This document shows, piece by piece, positions 1 to 11,573 of a stretch of DNA of 59,033 bases. The stretch is from Hymenoscyphus infarciens. Lineage: Eukaryota; Ascomycota; Leotiomycetes; Helotiales; Helotiaceae. Below the pieces are notes generated by a model. It did not search any database and had not been told where the DNA came from. It worked only from the letters and a program-made list of their open reading frames with translations. Made by a program: the position numbers and the translations under genes. How positions within the stretch are numbered: position 1 is the stretch's first letter; every line of letters starts with the position of its first letter. The stretch covers positions 1 to 59,033 of the forward strand of contig LLCB01000343.1 in assembly GCA_001414345.1 (NCBI GenBank), given 5' to 3'.

Positions 1-192
1 AGTGTGAATAGCCTCATTTTGAGAAAAAGTGGGTTTTAGCGCTTACGAGTCATTAAAAGATATACCGTATGATATCACGATATTACGATCGTATTATAGC
101 GTATTTGGATACGTACTACTGGGATATCATGATAATATATTAATCTAAAATACTGCAGTATTTTATCACGATAATACTATCGACCACACTGC
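1..192 (+). repeat. Best-preserved copy of a dispersed repeat (three copies in window)
   Basis: This stretch aligns almost base for base with 38188-38378 and, in reverse complement and more diverged, with 47885-48060. Between this copy and 38188 I count about 20 substitutions in which this copy has C or G and the other T or A, and one transversion near 175-180. That is the RIP signature. This copy is therefore closest to the ancestral sequence. It begins at the window edge, so its true left end is unknown. No coding frame is visible. Confidence 0.85.
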
Positions 193-1055
193 ATTTGAGA
201 GATAAATCCGGTCCTCACATAGCATTGGAATCTATCGTGTCATCATTCCATTAACTCCTTCCAACGAAAAAGGGCTGAGACGAGGTCTATAAAATTGAAT
301 ATAAGTAAGCTTCTCAAGATCAAAAACTCAAGACGACGTCCATTAAATATCCCCGAGAGCTGGCTAATCATCGAATCAAACTCAGCAAAACTCCTTAACC
401 AGATATCTCTACTCCTCCCCTCCCTGCCCCGAAACACCAAAGCCTATCATCTACCATTTTATCTTAAAGTCCCAGACCACACCTCCTCAACGGACACGGA
501 GAACACACCAAAAGTCTGAAGAGCTTAACAGTAAGGAGTTGAGATAAACATTAAGACTCCCATGCAAGCAAAATCCCTTGTTCTCAGACGAGGAAAGGAT
601 GGCTGACCTTCCTAGGAACGGCTGGCCATTAAATGAAAACAATGTATTACCTACGAAACACTAAGAATGGCACTTACAGATTTCCGACGTAATTTTGGAT
701 GGACGTTCATCAGAACAATACCGATCACGAACTTAATCGTATATGCAAGACATTACCCAGAAAGTGAAATTTACAGGTCTATACCATGTCCATAACGAAC
801 ATGGAGGCTGAAATCTTCCGGTACTTCTTTCCCGCTCCGACTACCTAAAGGAAGGAAATGGGCCTCGGTACTTGTGTTGCACGCATACAGATCAAGTATT
901 CCGCTTGTACAATAATGAAATTCCACATTTAGAGGAACCCAGATTGGAGATGCAAAAGTCAAGTAAACAATGCTAACCCCCTTTAAAGTATGTGCAAGAA
1001 ACCAATCTCATCCAAACACCAGGGCTACAAACAAACCTCCCCCTTCCCAGCCCCC
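193..1055. other. Intergenic, no gene recognised
   Basis: Downstream flank of the catalase gene, which ends at 1056 on the minus strand. Short open frames exist on both strands but none has splice-linked partners or recognisable motifs. Base composition is normal, so this is not part of a RIP block. Confidence 0.5.
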
Positions 1056-3395
1056 CTATGCATCAACAGCAAACCGATCCACAAACTTAAAAACCTTCAA
1101 CCCCTCCTGGAAATCCGTGACAAACTGCGCAACCTCACTCCCAGTAAAAACACCCTTGGTACTCGTTGCCCCCACAGTTTTCAATGCACTTCCCGCCGTA
1201 CCAAGAGCACCAACAGGTTTACCCCATCTATATCCATCACTGAGTATTTGTCCCGGTCGTCCGGCTGGGAACAAAGTAGACGCTGTTCCATTGCCGCTGA
1301 ATAGACCTTCTGCGCCGGATGTAACGATGATGCCGTCGAAGACAGAGGCGTCGGCGGCGCTGTAGGTGGAATTGATGCCAGTGACGAGTCTCTCTCCGAT
1401 GATAGCGACGTTTACGCCTGCTGGAGCGAAAGCTTGGATCAAAGATGTTGCTTGAGCGAGAGAATCGGGGTTCGAGACTGTAGTGAGGACTGCGACTTTG
1501 AGGGTTGCGATTGTAGGGAGTGTGTTGTTGAAAATTGTGACGAATGCAGTAGAATTATTGTTGTAGAATGTTGGATCTGGGGCTGGAGCATCGAGACCCA
1601 GGGCTTCTGCAACCCGTTTGGCGATATCGTTGCTAACGCGATTGAGTTGGATAAGGACGTTGGATTTCACAATTGAGGACTGGAGGTGGGAGGTCTCGAA
1701 TCGGATGGCATTGATGAGGAATTGTTGCTCTACCGGGATAAGGGAGTTGTAGAACATGCGTACTTGCGACCAGACGTCGGCGAATGTCGAGGAGGTTGCA
1801 CGAACGAGATTGCCACCTGTAGTGCGACCGGGTGTTGTAAAAAAGCCATTGCCGACTGTTTGGTTGGCTTGTTTTGGACTTCCGTTGTTGAGAGTGTTTG
1901 GCGAGTATGCTGCTGTGTTGAGATGGATGAAGTTTTGGCCTGCTCCGTCTCTGTTGTTGTTATGAATTGGAACGCGGGGGCGATTGATTGGGAGTTGCTC
2001 AAAGTTGGGTCCACCATGACGGTTCAATTGCGTGTCCAAGTACGAAAAGATTCGACCTTGAAGCAGCGGATCCTCACTGAAGTCAATTCCACGGACGATA
2101 TGACCGGGTTGGAACTAGTGCGTGTTAGCATGGGGTTTGGGTTTTGTTTTCTAGATGAACTTACCATAACCTGCTCCGTCTCGGCAAAATAATTGCGAGG
2201 GTTCTTGTCCAACTTCATATTTCCCAGCAGTGTTACTGGAACCAACTCCTCGGGGATTATCTTGGTTGGATCAAGTAGATCAAACCCAAAAGACAGAGCA
2301 TCCTTTTCGTCGACAATCTGCACACCAAGCTCCCACTCGGGGCCATGGCCGGAAGAAATTGCATCCCAGAGATCAGCTCTATGGAAATCCGAATTCTTTC
2401 CAGCCAACACTTGTGCTTCCTCCCAGACCAGACTAGCCTTTCCTTGCTTGGACTTCCAGTGGAATTTGACGAATTTGGATGAACCTTCATCTGTGACAAA
2501 TCTGAAAGTATGAATCCCAAAGCCATCCATGTGGCGATAACTTCGAGGAATACCATTGCCAGCCATAGCCCAAAACAAGGTGTGTAAAGAACTTGGCGTC
2601 TGACTGAAGAAGTCCCACGCACTGTCATGGGCTGTAGCTCCTTGTGGGATTTCCTTGTCCGGGGCAGGCTTGACAGCATGAATCAAATCTGGAAATAAAA
2701 TGGCATCTTGGATGAAGAATACCGGGATGTTATTTCCCACGATGTCTGTAGTTAAGAGTTAGTGGAGTTCATGAAATGAAGCATTAAAGGCTTGGACGTA
2801 CCGAAGTTTCCTTCATCAGTGTAGAATCTAGTCGCAAAACCATGGACATCTCGCGCGGTGTCCGCACTGCCTCTACTTCCGGCAACAGTTGAGAATCGGA
2901 CGAAGACTGGGGTTGTCTTTCCCGCTGCTCCTAAAAATGAGGCAGCAGTAATATTGCTATAATCGCCATAACTTGTGAAGGTTCCATGGGCACCTATTTA
3001 TTTTTAGACGTGGCCACCATGAAAATTGATGTAAGGATACATACCAGCTCCACGTGCATGGACTGCGCGTTCTGGCACCTGTGAAACGTGAGTCAAGGGT
3101 AAAAGGCGGTAGATCATAAGTAACATACTCTTTCATGATCGAAATGCTGAATCTTTTGACGGAAGATGAAGTCTTCTAGTAGAGTAGATCCTCTTTCACC
3201 AGCTTTTAAACTGATGTTGTCTTGAATTGGACCTCCAGCATCTGACGTAAGGTATGCATCGGAATCTTCGACAGCGAATTGGTCGAGGAATTCCTCAGTA
3301 TCAGCTCTGGCTTTCATAGATGGCTCTCCATCCATATAAGGACATGCTGCGTTGGCGACCCCCACAAGGGCCAAAAGTTGCAACGCTACTCTCAT
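1056..3395 (-). CDS. Secreted large-subunit catalase (CatB/CAT-2 type)
   Basis: Heme catalase that decomposes hydrogen peroxide, predicted to be exported. Exons on the minus strand are 3395-3129, 3078-3045, 2993-2802, 2745-2165 and 2114-1056 (710 residues). All introns have GT/AG ends and the frame is kept. A signal peptide (residues 1-16, ending ANA) precedes the core. The distal-His motif is VHARGAG with His96, followed by RFSTVAGS and the GNNIPVFF block around 168-175. The proximal heme-ligand motif is RIFSYLDTQ with Tyr383. The C-terminal third is a flavodoxin-like domain (about 500-700), which is diagnostic of large-subunit catalases of about 700 residues. Asn-X-Ser/Thr sites suit a glycosylated secreted enzyme. 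No disabling change is seen. Assignment to the CatB/CAT-2 clade rests on family knowledge. Confidence 0.96.
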
Positions 3396-4734
3396 TTTGA
3401 AGTAAGAGAGAAGTTGTTGTAAATTGACGGCGCAAGCTGTTCAAGCAAGACACAGGATGGTATTAAATACCCGCTAGTGAGCACGCTAGTAAGCAAGCAT
3501 ATGACTATATGGCAGTGAGTGAGAATAACTTTTCAACAAAAGGCAAGGAGAGAAATCCAGATTGAACGCACAGAAGTGAATGATCAGAATCAAAAACTCC
3601 CATGCAGAACGGAAACGGGTGTTACCTTTATAAGATTGGAAACGCAGCAGCACAACTATGCAAAACCAGCAACAACCCCGACAGCCCCAATTTTCTCCCT
3701 GTAATCTTACAAAACAACTGAATTTCCCATACATCACATGGGCTGCTCAGATTGTAGTTCTCGAAGTCTATGTCGACGCTTCGGTGACGTGGGGTAGGAA
3801 ATCGCCACGGTGACCCTTGGCTTATGGTGAGAACGTGAAATGCAGCGAATAAGAACATGAACCAAGGGGAACGGCCTGGAAGGATAGTAGTAAGTGAGTG
3901 AAGAGTGGCCAATAAGAAAACTGCTTCAGTGTGCAGGTTGATGAGGAAAAGAATAGCTCAGACCACCTTCTCTTCTCAAGTACTATGAATGCTACTCTAC
4001 TAAGTTTAGATCTCTTGGAAGATACTGGGAGCTGCCAGGTACAGCGAGATAAATTGGATTCCCAACATGCTGGAATGTTTTCTTGCAGGGGAAATGGAGC
4101 CAATGAAGGTTCGATACAAAGTCCACCAATAAAGAAAAAGTTCCATAATTAGACGCAACAGTCGCCAAGAAACATCGGGCGGAGGACCACTTGTTTTCTG
4201 TAGTTGGCTTATGCAATGGTAGGTAATAGCATGTAGCTTCAATGTGATTGTGATTGTGATAAGGTAGGGTTGAGGGGTAGTTCGGGTAGATACGTCAGGG
4301 GTGTAGCCTCAGAAAAAGTCCGATAGCTTCGGGGGTTTTGTCGATTTGAAATACATGCCACTTGATCAAAGTTTCAGTAATCTGGCCAAGGCTGGGCGGA
4401 GAAAAGTAAGAAAATCAACGGTGAGAATCTAGCGGACCAAGACGACCACCGAATTAGAACGACGAGAAGAGTGTTCCCACTGGCAGTCTTGACTAACAGG
4501 ATGGCGCCAACGACCGTTGCACAAGTGATTGAAAGAAGTAAGCTAAGCGCATGTCACGCCACACCGGCAGATATTAGTAAATTCTTGGGTCGCAGATCCG
4601 AGCCGCAAAAGATCGTTGACCCGAAAATAGTAGATTTACTTCGTCCCAACAGAGGTCGTCACAATTCCGTGTACACGGGTCTTATAGTGAACCGCGACTC
4701 TCTTGAAATCATAAACTATCTAAACTCTTAGTAT
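3396..4734. other. Catalase upstream region, no second gene recognised
   Basis: The first several hundred bases upstream of 3395 should hold the catalase promoter. No unambiguous TATA or regulator site was identified. An 86-codon open frame at 4471-4731 (+) shows no recognisable motif and runs into the AT-rich block, so I do not call it. A CTTCGTCCCA motif at about 4636 resembles one end of the short inverted-repeat family at 5834-5964, but no matching second end was found. Confidence 0.4.
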
Positions 4735-5245
4735 AGGACGCTTAACGTATATTAATCTTTTTCAGTCACCTATCTAAACTATTATTTTTAAGTCTTTAAT
4801 ATATTTCTAAATATAGTATATAGCTTTTAAATACTTATTTAGTTTCTACTCTCTTTAAGTAGAGATCTTAGTATTTCCTAGTACTAAAAAAGTAGAGTAC
4901 AAGATAAGCTTTTATTTAGAAGAAGAAATAATAATATTATATTATATAGAATAGAATAATAGAATAGTATTTCTAAGTAATTAGTTTTAAATTAAACTTG
5001 CTTTGAACTTAATTAGATAAGTAGTAGAAAAACTATATAATAATAAGGTTACTTAAGCTATAATAGACTAACTACTTACTTGAATATTACATTTTAAATT
5101 ATTAAAGTAATACTTAGATATTATTCTCTATTTATAATTAAGTATATATTAAAAGCTATAGTAGTTGCTAGGTAGTAAGAGTTTAAAGTTAAGGACTTAT
5201 AAAAAGTTTGTAAATTAATAGGTTTCTTATAAATTAGTGTACCCC
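4735..5245. repeat. RIP-degraded AT-rich repeat block
   Basis: About 510 bases of very AT-rich sequence dominated by TA, TTTA and CTTAG words, with few CA or TG dinucleotides, bounded on both sides by normal composition. This matches a repeat copy mutated by RIP. The original element cannot be recognised and no coding frame survives. Confidence 0.65.
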
Positions 5246-5833
5246 ACTCTTCTAGGAAGGGTAGGGTCCTGGCACCACGATTATGACAGATAGAGGTGGA
5301 ATAACAAAAGTTGGATATAGAATAGTGGAAGGTTAAACATACCGTGCTAAGAGCCGTCTGTTGGACGTCCACTCGGTGGTCCAGCACAAAAAGGAAAGAG
5401 GTAAGTAAAATTTGCACCGCACCACGAGGGTGGTCAGCATACTATACTTCCTTGTCGATAAGTTACTAGGACTGCAAATCGGTGTAAGATATGGCTTCGA
5501 AAGTATGTATACTAACCGGCAGAAGACAGAAAAGGGTACAATTTGGAGTGACTGACGGTGGCATACTCTTCTAGCATCAACGTGGGAGATGAAGCACTTG
5601 CTTGATGAGTTCAAAATTCAAGTGTTCTCTCTGGAGTCTGGAGTTCATCGTATCCTTGTTCACCGTATCCTTGTTCCCCGAGGAGGTAACTCGTAAGTAA
5701 TTCCCGGAGAGAAAGAGAACCTGTTTGTGAGAAGCATTTTCAATCCTAGACCGATAATTGGCTCGGTCGATTTCGCTTTGATTCTTGAAACACCAACCCA
5801 CCCCACTACTACCCGCATTGGAAGGTGGTGATC

Positions 5834-5964
5834 TACTTCGTCCCAGGCAAAATAAACGTTATTCCACTGGGGTAATCGCCGATGCTGCACGCTACCCAAG
5901 AATCCCTGGAAAGTATACAAAATGACCCCCCTGTTTTAACCTTTATTTCGCCAGAGACGAAGTA
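5834..5964. mobile_element. 131-bp MITE with TA target site
   Basis: Left end TACTTCGTCCCAGGC at 5834 and its near-perfect inverse at about 5943-5964 (read inward as TACTTCGTCTCTGGC, continuing AAATAAA and GGTTA) form terminal inverted repeats of about 28 bases. Both ends abut TA, the usual target of Tc1/mariner and pogo-like elements. The interior has no coding capacity. The same ends bound the element at 45713-45808, so this is a family of non-autonomous elements. Confidence 0.75.
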
Positions 5965-7191
5965 TTCGACAGTCGTTAGCCGCTCTCATTGGGACGCAAC
6001 AATGGTCCCGACATGCCTATTGAGGTTTGAAATAAGAGCTCACCACATGGTCTTTTTTCATGATCGTGTGATAATTCTCAACCACCACCAACCGAATAAC
6101 ATGGACCGAGCTGTACTCGGTGAAAGATGTATAAATAAGAGGTTGACGGCGGGGTCGCTGACCGGTGATGGCTCCACAGACATCTCTCACGCCTTTCTTC
6201 AACCCACAAAGCTTTGATACTGGGTATATTGCGTAGGAGTAAAAAAATCCGTTTCCTTTTTCTCCACTCCAGACCCGGTTCAAACAATATTTCCGGGGAG
6301 AAGGTTTTTCTGCAAAAGGCTTATGTCGTGCCCTTTTATGGGCTTCCCAATAGCTGCTGCCATCAACTGTGGCGTGGTTGGGGACCTACCTAGTAAACGC
6401 TTTGGACAGGAAGCTGGCTTCGAGTCTCTCCCCGTCGCTTTTTTTCATATTCGGAGTACTAGTAGTCCGAGAGGAAATCGGGCGTTCAATTAGGGAGGAG
6501 TGAAGGTCGGTCTATGGTAAGATTGTCAGCGAAATGGAAGGAAAGCTCCGTCGCAAGTCCACGAGACTTCTGATTCCAAAGCGCATAAGCCTCCCACCGG
6601 TGGTTCGCATCGTAAATCACCTCGTGGAGAATGCAAACAGATGATATGCAAATGGATCTTTATGCCCGGGATACGCGGAAAGGACATAAGCAAATAGACA
6701 AGGAAGGAAACGGGCAGTAAATGGATGAGCAGCAACGGGCAACCAAATTTGAGCAGCGGAGACAGAGAGCAAGAACAAGGGGCTAGCTACTCTTTGAACC
6801 TGTGGTTGACAGCAAGAAACGACCAAGCCAAGGCCTGGCTGATCACGTGCATCAGACCTGCCCCTCTTTTCCCTGCTCGCCAGCTGGACCTTTTCTCTAC
6901 AACTACAAGAAACATATAAAATACCTTCTTCCCATGGATAATGTTTAGGAAGAGTTGCTGGTCAGTCCTGCGTAGATTTCCCCATTGATCTGTCTAGATC
7001 TTCGTCACGCAATGCTTTCTGCACTCCATAAGTCTCACTTCCCTGAAAAGCAAAAAAGAGAGATACAATCAGGTGCGTAAATCAAAACTTTTCACTAAGG
7101 AGCTGCTTCTAAAATATATAGCTTCAAAATAATACTCCGAACCCATCTCAATCGACTCCCTTCGCCCCACCAACAAATCAAGGGAGGGGAA
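5965..7191. other. Intergenic, no gene recognised
   Basis: Region downstream of the hydrophobin gene (minus strand). Composition is gene-like, with short overlapping open frames on both strands, but none shows family motifs or a convincing exon chain. Confidence 0.4.
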
Positions 7192-7814
7192 CTATGCAAA
7201 GAAGGCCTTGCCCAAGCTATTTCCAATTAGCAACGCACATCTACCGAAAGGAAGTACATGGTAACCTACGGTTGGTATAGAGCAACAATTCGCCGTGGTT
7301 CCTCCAGCCGCACACACGGCTCTGAAGTCTGTTGGTGAGGTTCCTTGTCGGGAAGCTGTGAATTTGTCAGCATACATCTTGCATAGGAAACATGAGATAG
7401 CATACGTGTGTTGCAGTTGAGTCCTGATACTCCGGCGACATTGGTTGCGCAGCAGAGTGGGATGGTGTAAAGCAATCCTCCCACTGGTCCTGATGGGCAG
7501 AGAGGTGATGTTGGAGTTTGGGTGGGAGGAGGGGTTCCAGGTGTTGTTTGGGGAGAAGGTTGTTGATTGCCTCCTGTGCTTTGTGGTGGTGGTGGCGGCG
7601 GAGGGGGATATGAGTAGCCTGGAGGATATGGCCGTCCAGGGCCTCCAGGAAATCCGCCTCCAGGAAATCCGCCTCCAGGGAAACCACCTCTCCCCCCACC
7701 GAAACCTCCAGGGGCATATCCGCCTTGGCCTCCATGGTTGAAGCCCCCAGGGAAGTTTGCTGACACAGCAGCGACACAAGTATAGAGTGTAAGCAGGGTA
7801 GTTGAGAAATGCAT
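7192..7814 (-). CDS. Class II hydrophobin with Gly/Pro-rich N-terminal extension
   Basis: Small amphipathic surface protein that self-assembles at air-water interfaces on hyphae and spores. Exons 7814-7406 and 7355-7192 (190 residues). A signal peptide (about 1-19, ending VSAN) is followed by a long Gly-rich then Pro-rich stretch (about 20-100) with GGGFP repeats and a run of eight prolines. The C-terminal domain carries eight cysteines in the order C, CC, C, C, CC, C. Spacing of the inner cysteines fits class II exactly: 11 residues from C3 to C4, 16 from C4 to C5, 8 from C5 to C6. The first and last loops (C1-C2 and C7-C8) are each about 14 residues, longer than the usual 9-10. The intron has GTATGC and CACAG ends and falls between C4 and C5. 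Confidence 0.88.
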
Positions 7815-9899
7815 CTTTGCTTTTGGATGAAGAAGCTAACAATTGAAGCCGATATCTCCCACTTTTATGGTTCTCATTGTTTTCTATTGTTGCTGGCATT
7901 TACCAAATTCCTGATGAGTTGATGTTCTGCCCTTCGGACCGTAAGGTGTCGATCATCACTAGTTGAGTATTTTGACATTCCTATGAAGCGAGTTCTTGTT
8001 CCTAATTGTTTCACCTCTACTTCTTAGTGTTCCTTCTCCACACATGCATGCGATGGCGTATGTGGAGGAACATTTTTGCTTCTAATAATTATTGAACTTG
8101 CCAAGCTACATTCTTTTGCCGAGTCATTTGTATGAATCAGGAATTTTAGAGTATGCTTTCCACTCTACGAAACTCGATCTAGCCTTTACTTCGTATTTAT
8201 TCTAGATATGTTATGTATAACCAGAAGCCGTACCAACTTCTCTTTGTAAAATGTAGGCTTGCTTGAGTTGCTATTTTGGATCCAAAATTTCATCTCAATT
8301 GCACGGTTCCTATTGACTTGGTTGCGCTTTCGCTATGTTAGAATAGCTCTTTTGGGCACTAAGAACAGTGGTATTGAAACTTACGTTAGTTTTAGCGAGA
8401 GCTGGCGCATGCAAGTTACGAGGAATAACTTTGACACATTGTTTGTTAGGCGCCAGACTGAAACGATACGGCCTGGTTGGTGGCAAGAACGAATACGGTC
8501 TGTAGTTCCTCCGTAAGTGACTGCATATGCTACGTAAGTTATTCTCTTGGTTTTTATGTACACTTACCTCCACAATTCCAGCTACTTCCATACCAAAAAT
8601 CCCTATTTTCTTTTCTTCCTTCCTTCCCCCGAACACGACTCTCCGCACCAAAATCATGGCGACGCAAACCTTTCCCCAGGCCTCTTTCTTAGGCATTCCC
8701 GTCTGGATACAAACAACAGAATGTGGCACTGGGAGGATATGCTAGGGCTAATGACCCAAATGCATCCACATATGAAGACAAGCATCGAAATAGGGATGAG
8801 ATGAATGCAGAAACACGAAAAACAAAAAACAGACTCTTCGCAACAACGCTTATGGGGTTGTATATTGAAGAAGAATCTTCAAAATTGATTTGGGCTATTG
8901 AACAACGGTGGTATATTCTTCCTGGGTGTTTATTTATGATGGGCTCTATGGGATTCTAGAGAATCCACTGATTTGGTTGGACTTCTGTTTTGTGACCTCT
9001 AGGTGAAGCACTACATGTGAACGCGAGAGCTTTGCTCCGAGTACACCTCCTTTACTTTGATTATGCGCACTAGTCTGGGTCAATAATATTGTCTGAGAAG
9101 GGTTAGAAGAATGAGAAATTCTGCCTCTTCATTCTTCTAAACGTTCTCGCAATATTCTATGTTGTCACAAAAGTCCCAAGGCAATGGACTCATCAGTACT
9201 CCAGCACTCCAAATCTCCGTCGTCCACTTTTTGGAGCAGCTCTGTGGAGATCAAGTACCCCCGTGAACCTAGCGCCGACTAGTAGCTTGCCACTGAGCAT
9301 GGTCTGATATTGACCGCCGCTTTTACCTCTCCCGACCCGTCGCCAACAACCAAAACAAGCGAGCCTCCCCCCAAAACAAAACTCCCAAAAGACCAAAAAA
9401 CCAAAAAAACAGCAAAACTCAAGACTCCCCAAGTGGAGAGCCCGTAGAAAAACCTTATTACACTCAAGGATTTTTGAAGGATATGCCCAAGCTTCTCGCT
9501 GCTGGTGCGACCTGCGCTTATAACCGCCCAACCACGCCCGTTTTTATTAAGGCAAGGTTGCGTACAAGATCTGATACCACGAAAGGTGTTAATCGTAAGT
9601 AAGAAGAGTGTGTGGAGGCCTGTGGGGCAAGTGGGGAGGGGGTGTGCGAAGATATTCCGAGTGGTCGTAGCTTGAAGTGGTGAATTGCTTTGTTTATATG
9701 TTAGCTACGACCGCGCCGCCGACGGCTTCGCGGACGCGTTGGTTTTTTGCGCAAGCCATCTTAGCCAGGAGAACTGGTCTTCGACACTTTTCACGCTCTT
9801 TACTGCAGCCCGGCCATCAACTTGCTTCCATTACTTTACGCATCCTTCCCCTTTCTCGCGTTACCGTCTTCTCAAAGTCCACAAGAAGAAGTCACCGTC
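7815..9899. other. Hydrophobin upstream region; no further gene recognised
   Basis: The start of this stretch should be the hydrophobin promoter. Around 8650-8960 on the plus strand there is a run of protein-like sequence in two frames (one contains DPNASTYEDKHRNRDEMN), but I could not join it into a spliced gene and recognise no family. Short open frames at 9193-9531 look fortuitous. The last 200 bases are CT-rich and act as the leader of the gene starting at 9900. Confidence 0.35.
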
Positions 9900-11069
9900 A
9901 TGGCTTACTTGTACAAATCGCGTCTTCGGGAGATGCTCGACAAGTTCTTGCAAGAAGGATCATCTATGGCCGAGGCTCCTTGCGAGCGCACCAAGCAAGG
10001 TTTCAAGGCCCTTTACAAGCTCTGCATTGAAGAAGTTAGGCGAATGGGTTTCGCAAACTCGATCACCATTCTTCATACGGTCGAGGGCATGCAATGGCGC
10101 TATTTGTGTGAGTGCCATTGATAATTCCTCATCGGATAAACCATCACTGACAAGAGCGAAGGGGCGGAGCCATTTCCGTTTGAGGTCCCTGAGTTGCAAG
10201 AGTTGTATGAGGAATGGCGACACAACGAGGCCGAAGCGAAAGCCGTTCTAGATGCTGCCTGTGCTGGACTTGAAGACACACCTGCACCTGAGACGCCACG
10301 AGCTCTGCTGCCAGCACCATTCATCTTCCGTGGCTTGAGCCAGCCTGCGCGAGAGGGTAATGGAAATTTTCTAGCATTGATGGCACCGGCCAACACGAGA
10401 GCCACGAGTCCCATCTTCGATCCAACCAACTCGCATTTCAACAACCCAGCAACACCACCAAAGGCAATCAAAACTGAAGACGATGAGAACAAGGACTGGA
10501 TCAGCAACCTCCAAGAGCAGCTCTCACCAAAGCCCGAAGCCAAAGTTGAATACAGTCGGACTAGCAAATACCAGCTCAGACGAGTTCAGGGTATGAGCAA
10601 TATCAATGCGCAACTCACACCAAAGGTGAAGAGGGAGGACACACCCAAAAAGACTGATCAACGTCTTCCCGGCTGTGGTGGAGAATCAGCACAACCAAGA
10701 GCTCTCCGTTCCCGAAACAAACCTTTGTATGCATTGTACGACGCTACCACCCCTCGAGGCAAGAGTCGAATGGCACCCCTCGTCTCCACCGAACCCATCA
10801 CCTCCATCGAAACCACAGACAAGACCGCCGGATACAGCAACACACCTGAGATGGAAAAGGAATCACCAAATACTATGCAAGGTGTTATCATGACAAGTCC
10901 ACCGCCTCCAGCAAAGCATCCACGGCGTCCTATCCATCCTCTACTCGTCAATGCCACGCAAACTCTCGAGAAGCGCAAGCAATTACACCCAGATGCTGAT
11001 TTGGCGATGGTTACTCCTTCCAATGGCTTCCATCTCCGCAAGAGAGCCAAACATCAAACACAATTCTAA
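9900..11069 (+). CDS. Hypothetical protein, acidic/basic low-complexity C-terminus
   Basis: Exons 9900-10107 and 10162-11069 (371 residues). The donor TGTGAGTG and acceptor GAAG keep the frame and create a Trp codon across the junction. The N-terminal 110 residues are compact and helical-looking (MAYLYKSRLREMLDKFL, a basic segment, then LQELYEEWRHNEAEAKAVLD). The remainder is Pro/Ser/Thr-rich with several basic patches (KVKREDTPKK, RALRSRNK, KRKQ, LRKRAKH) that look like nuclear-localisation signals, and two acidic IKTEDDE and VKREDTP stretches resembling sumoylation sites. This suggests a nuclear, partly disordered protein. I do not recognise the family. An extra upstream exon is possible, but nothing in the leader demands it. 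Confidence 0.75.
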
Positions 11070-11573
11070 ATGGCGGGCGAGGTATTTGGAGGGTGATGTT
11101 GTCGGGAAAGACTCTTCCTAATGATCATGAATCGTGAACTGGTCGTCCTTTACGAGTCTTTTTAATAAAGATCCGGGTGTAAAACATGGAGGCAGAAATG
11201 TTTTGGTAGTACGAGATCCATTATTCGATTGGTAGGGAGAAACAAGGAAAGTAGTTGTGGTGTTCATGTAAAATACCTAGATGCGCTGGATGTTGTCGTC
11301 TTGGAATGACTGGCCTCCGAGATCGGACGAGAGTCTGGATGGCATCACGTGTCTAAATCGTTTCCATTCTTCAGTGTATCATGATGAATAGTCCTAGAAA
11401 CTCATGAGGCAAATTCAACAATTTAAATGCAAATTTTGATGTTTTTCAAAGAATAACATCTCTCGTGATTCATCAGATGCGGAATCGGAATCGGATCGGT
11501 GGGTCTCGGCAAGAACTTCGGAATCCTTTTTGAAGCTCCCCGGAGATCCCAAAATTGCTCCCCAAAGCTCCCC
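11070..11573. other. Intergenic between hypothetical gene and BCS1-like gene
   Basis: About 500 bases holding the 3' flank of the upstream gene and the promoter of the AAA ATPase gene. An in-frame upstream ATG at 11499 would add 25 residues rich in Arg, Ser and Pro. No other feature is evident. Confidence 0.4.

Noticed and set aside
4471..4731. 86-codon plus-strand frame
   Set aside because: No recognised motif, and it ends at the border of an AT-rich repeat block.
7220..7260. Second intron in the hydrophobin that would shorten the C7-C8 loop
   Set aside because: The only GT..AG pairs enclose 25-29 bases, too short to splice.
8656..8959. Protein-like sequence in two plus-strand frames (possible small spliced gene)
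   Set aside because: No donor/acceptor pair joined the frames cleanly and no family motif was recognised.
9193..9531. 112-codon minus-strand frame rich in Gly, Phe and Trp
   Set aside because: Antisense to a C/A-rich stretch that creates such codons by composition; no signal peptide or motif.
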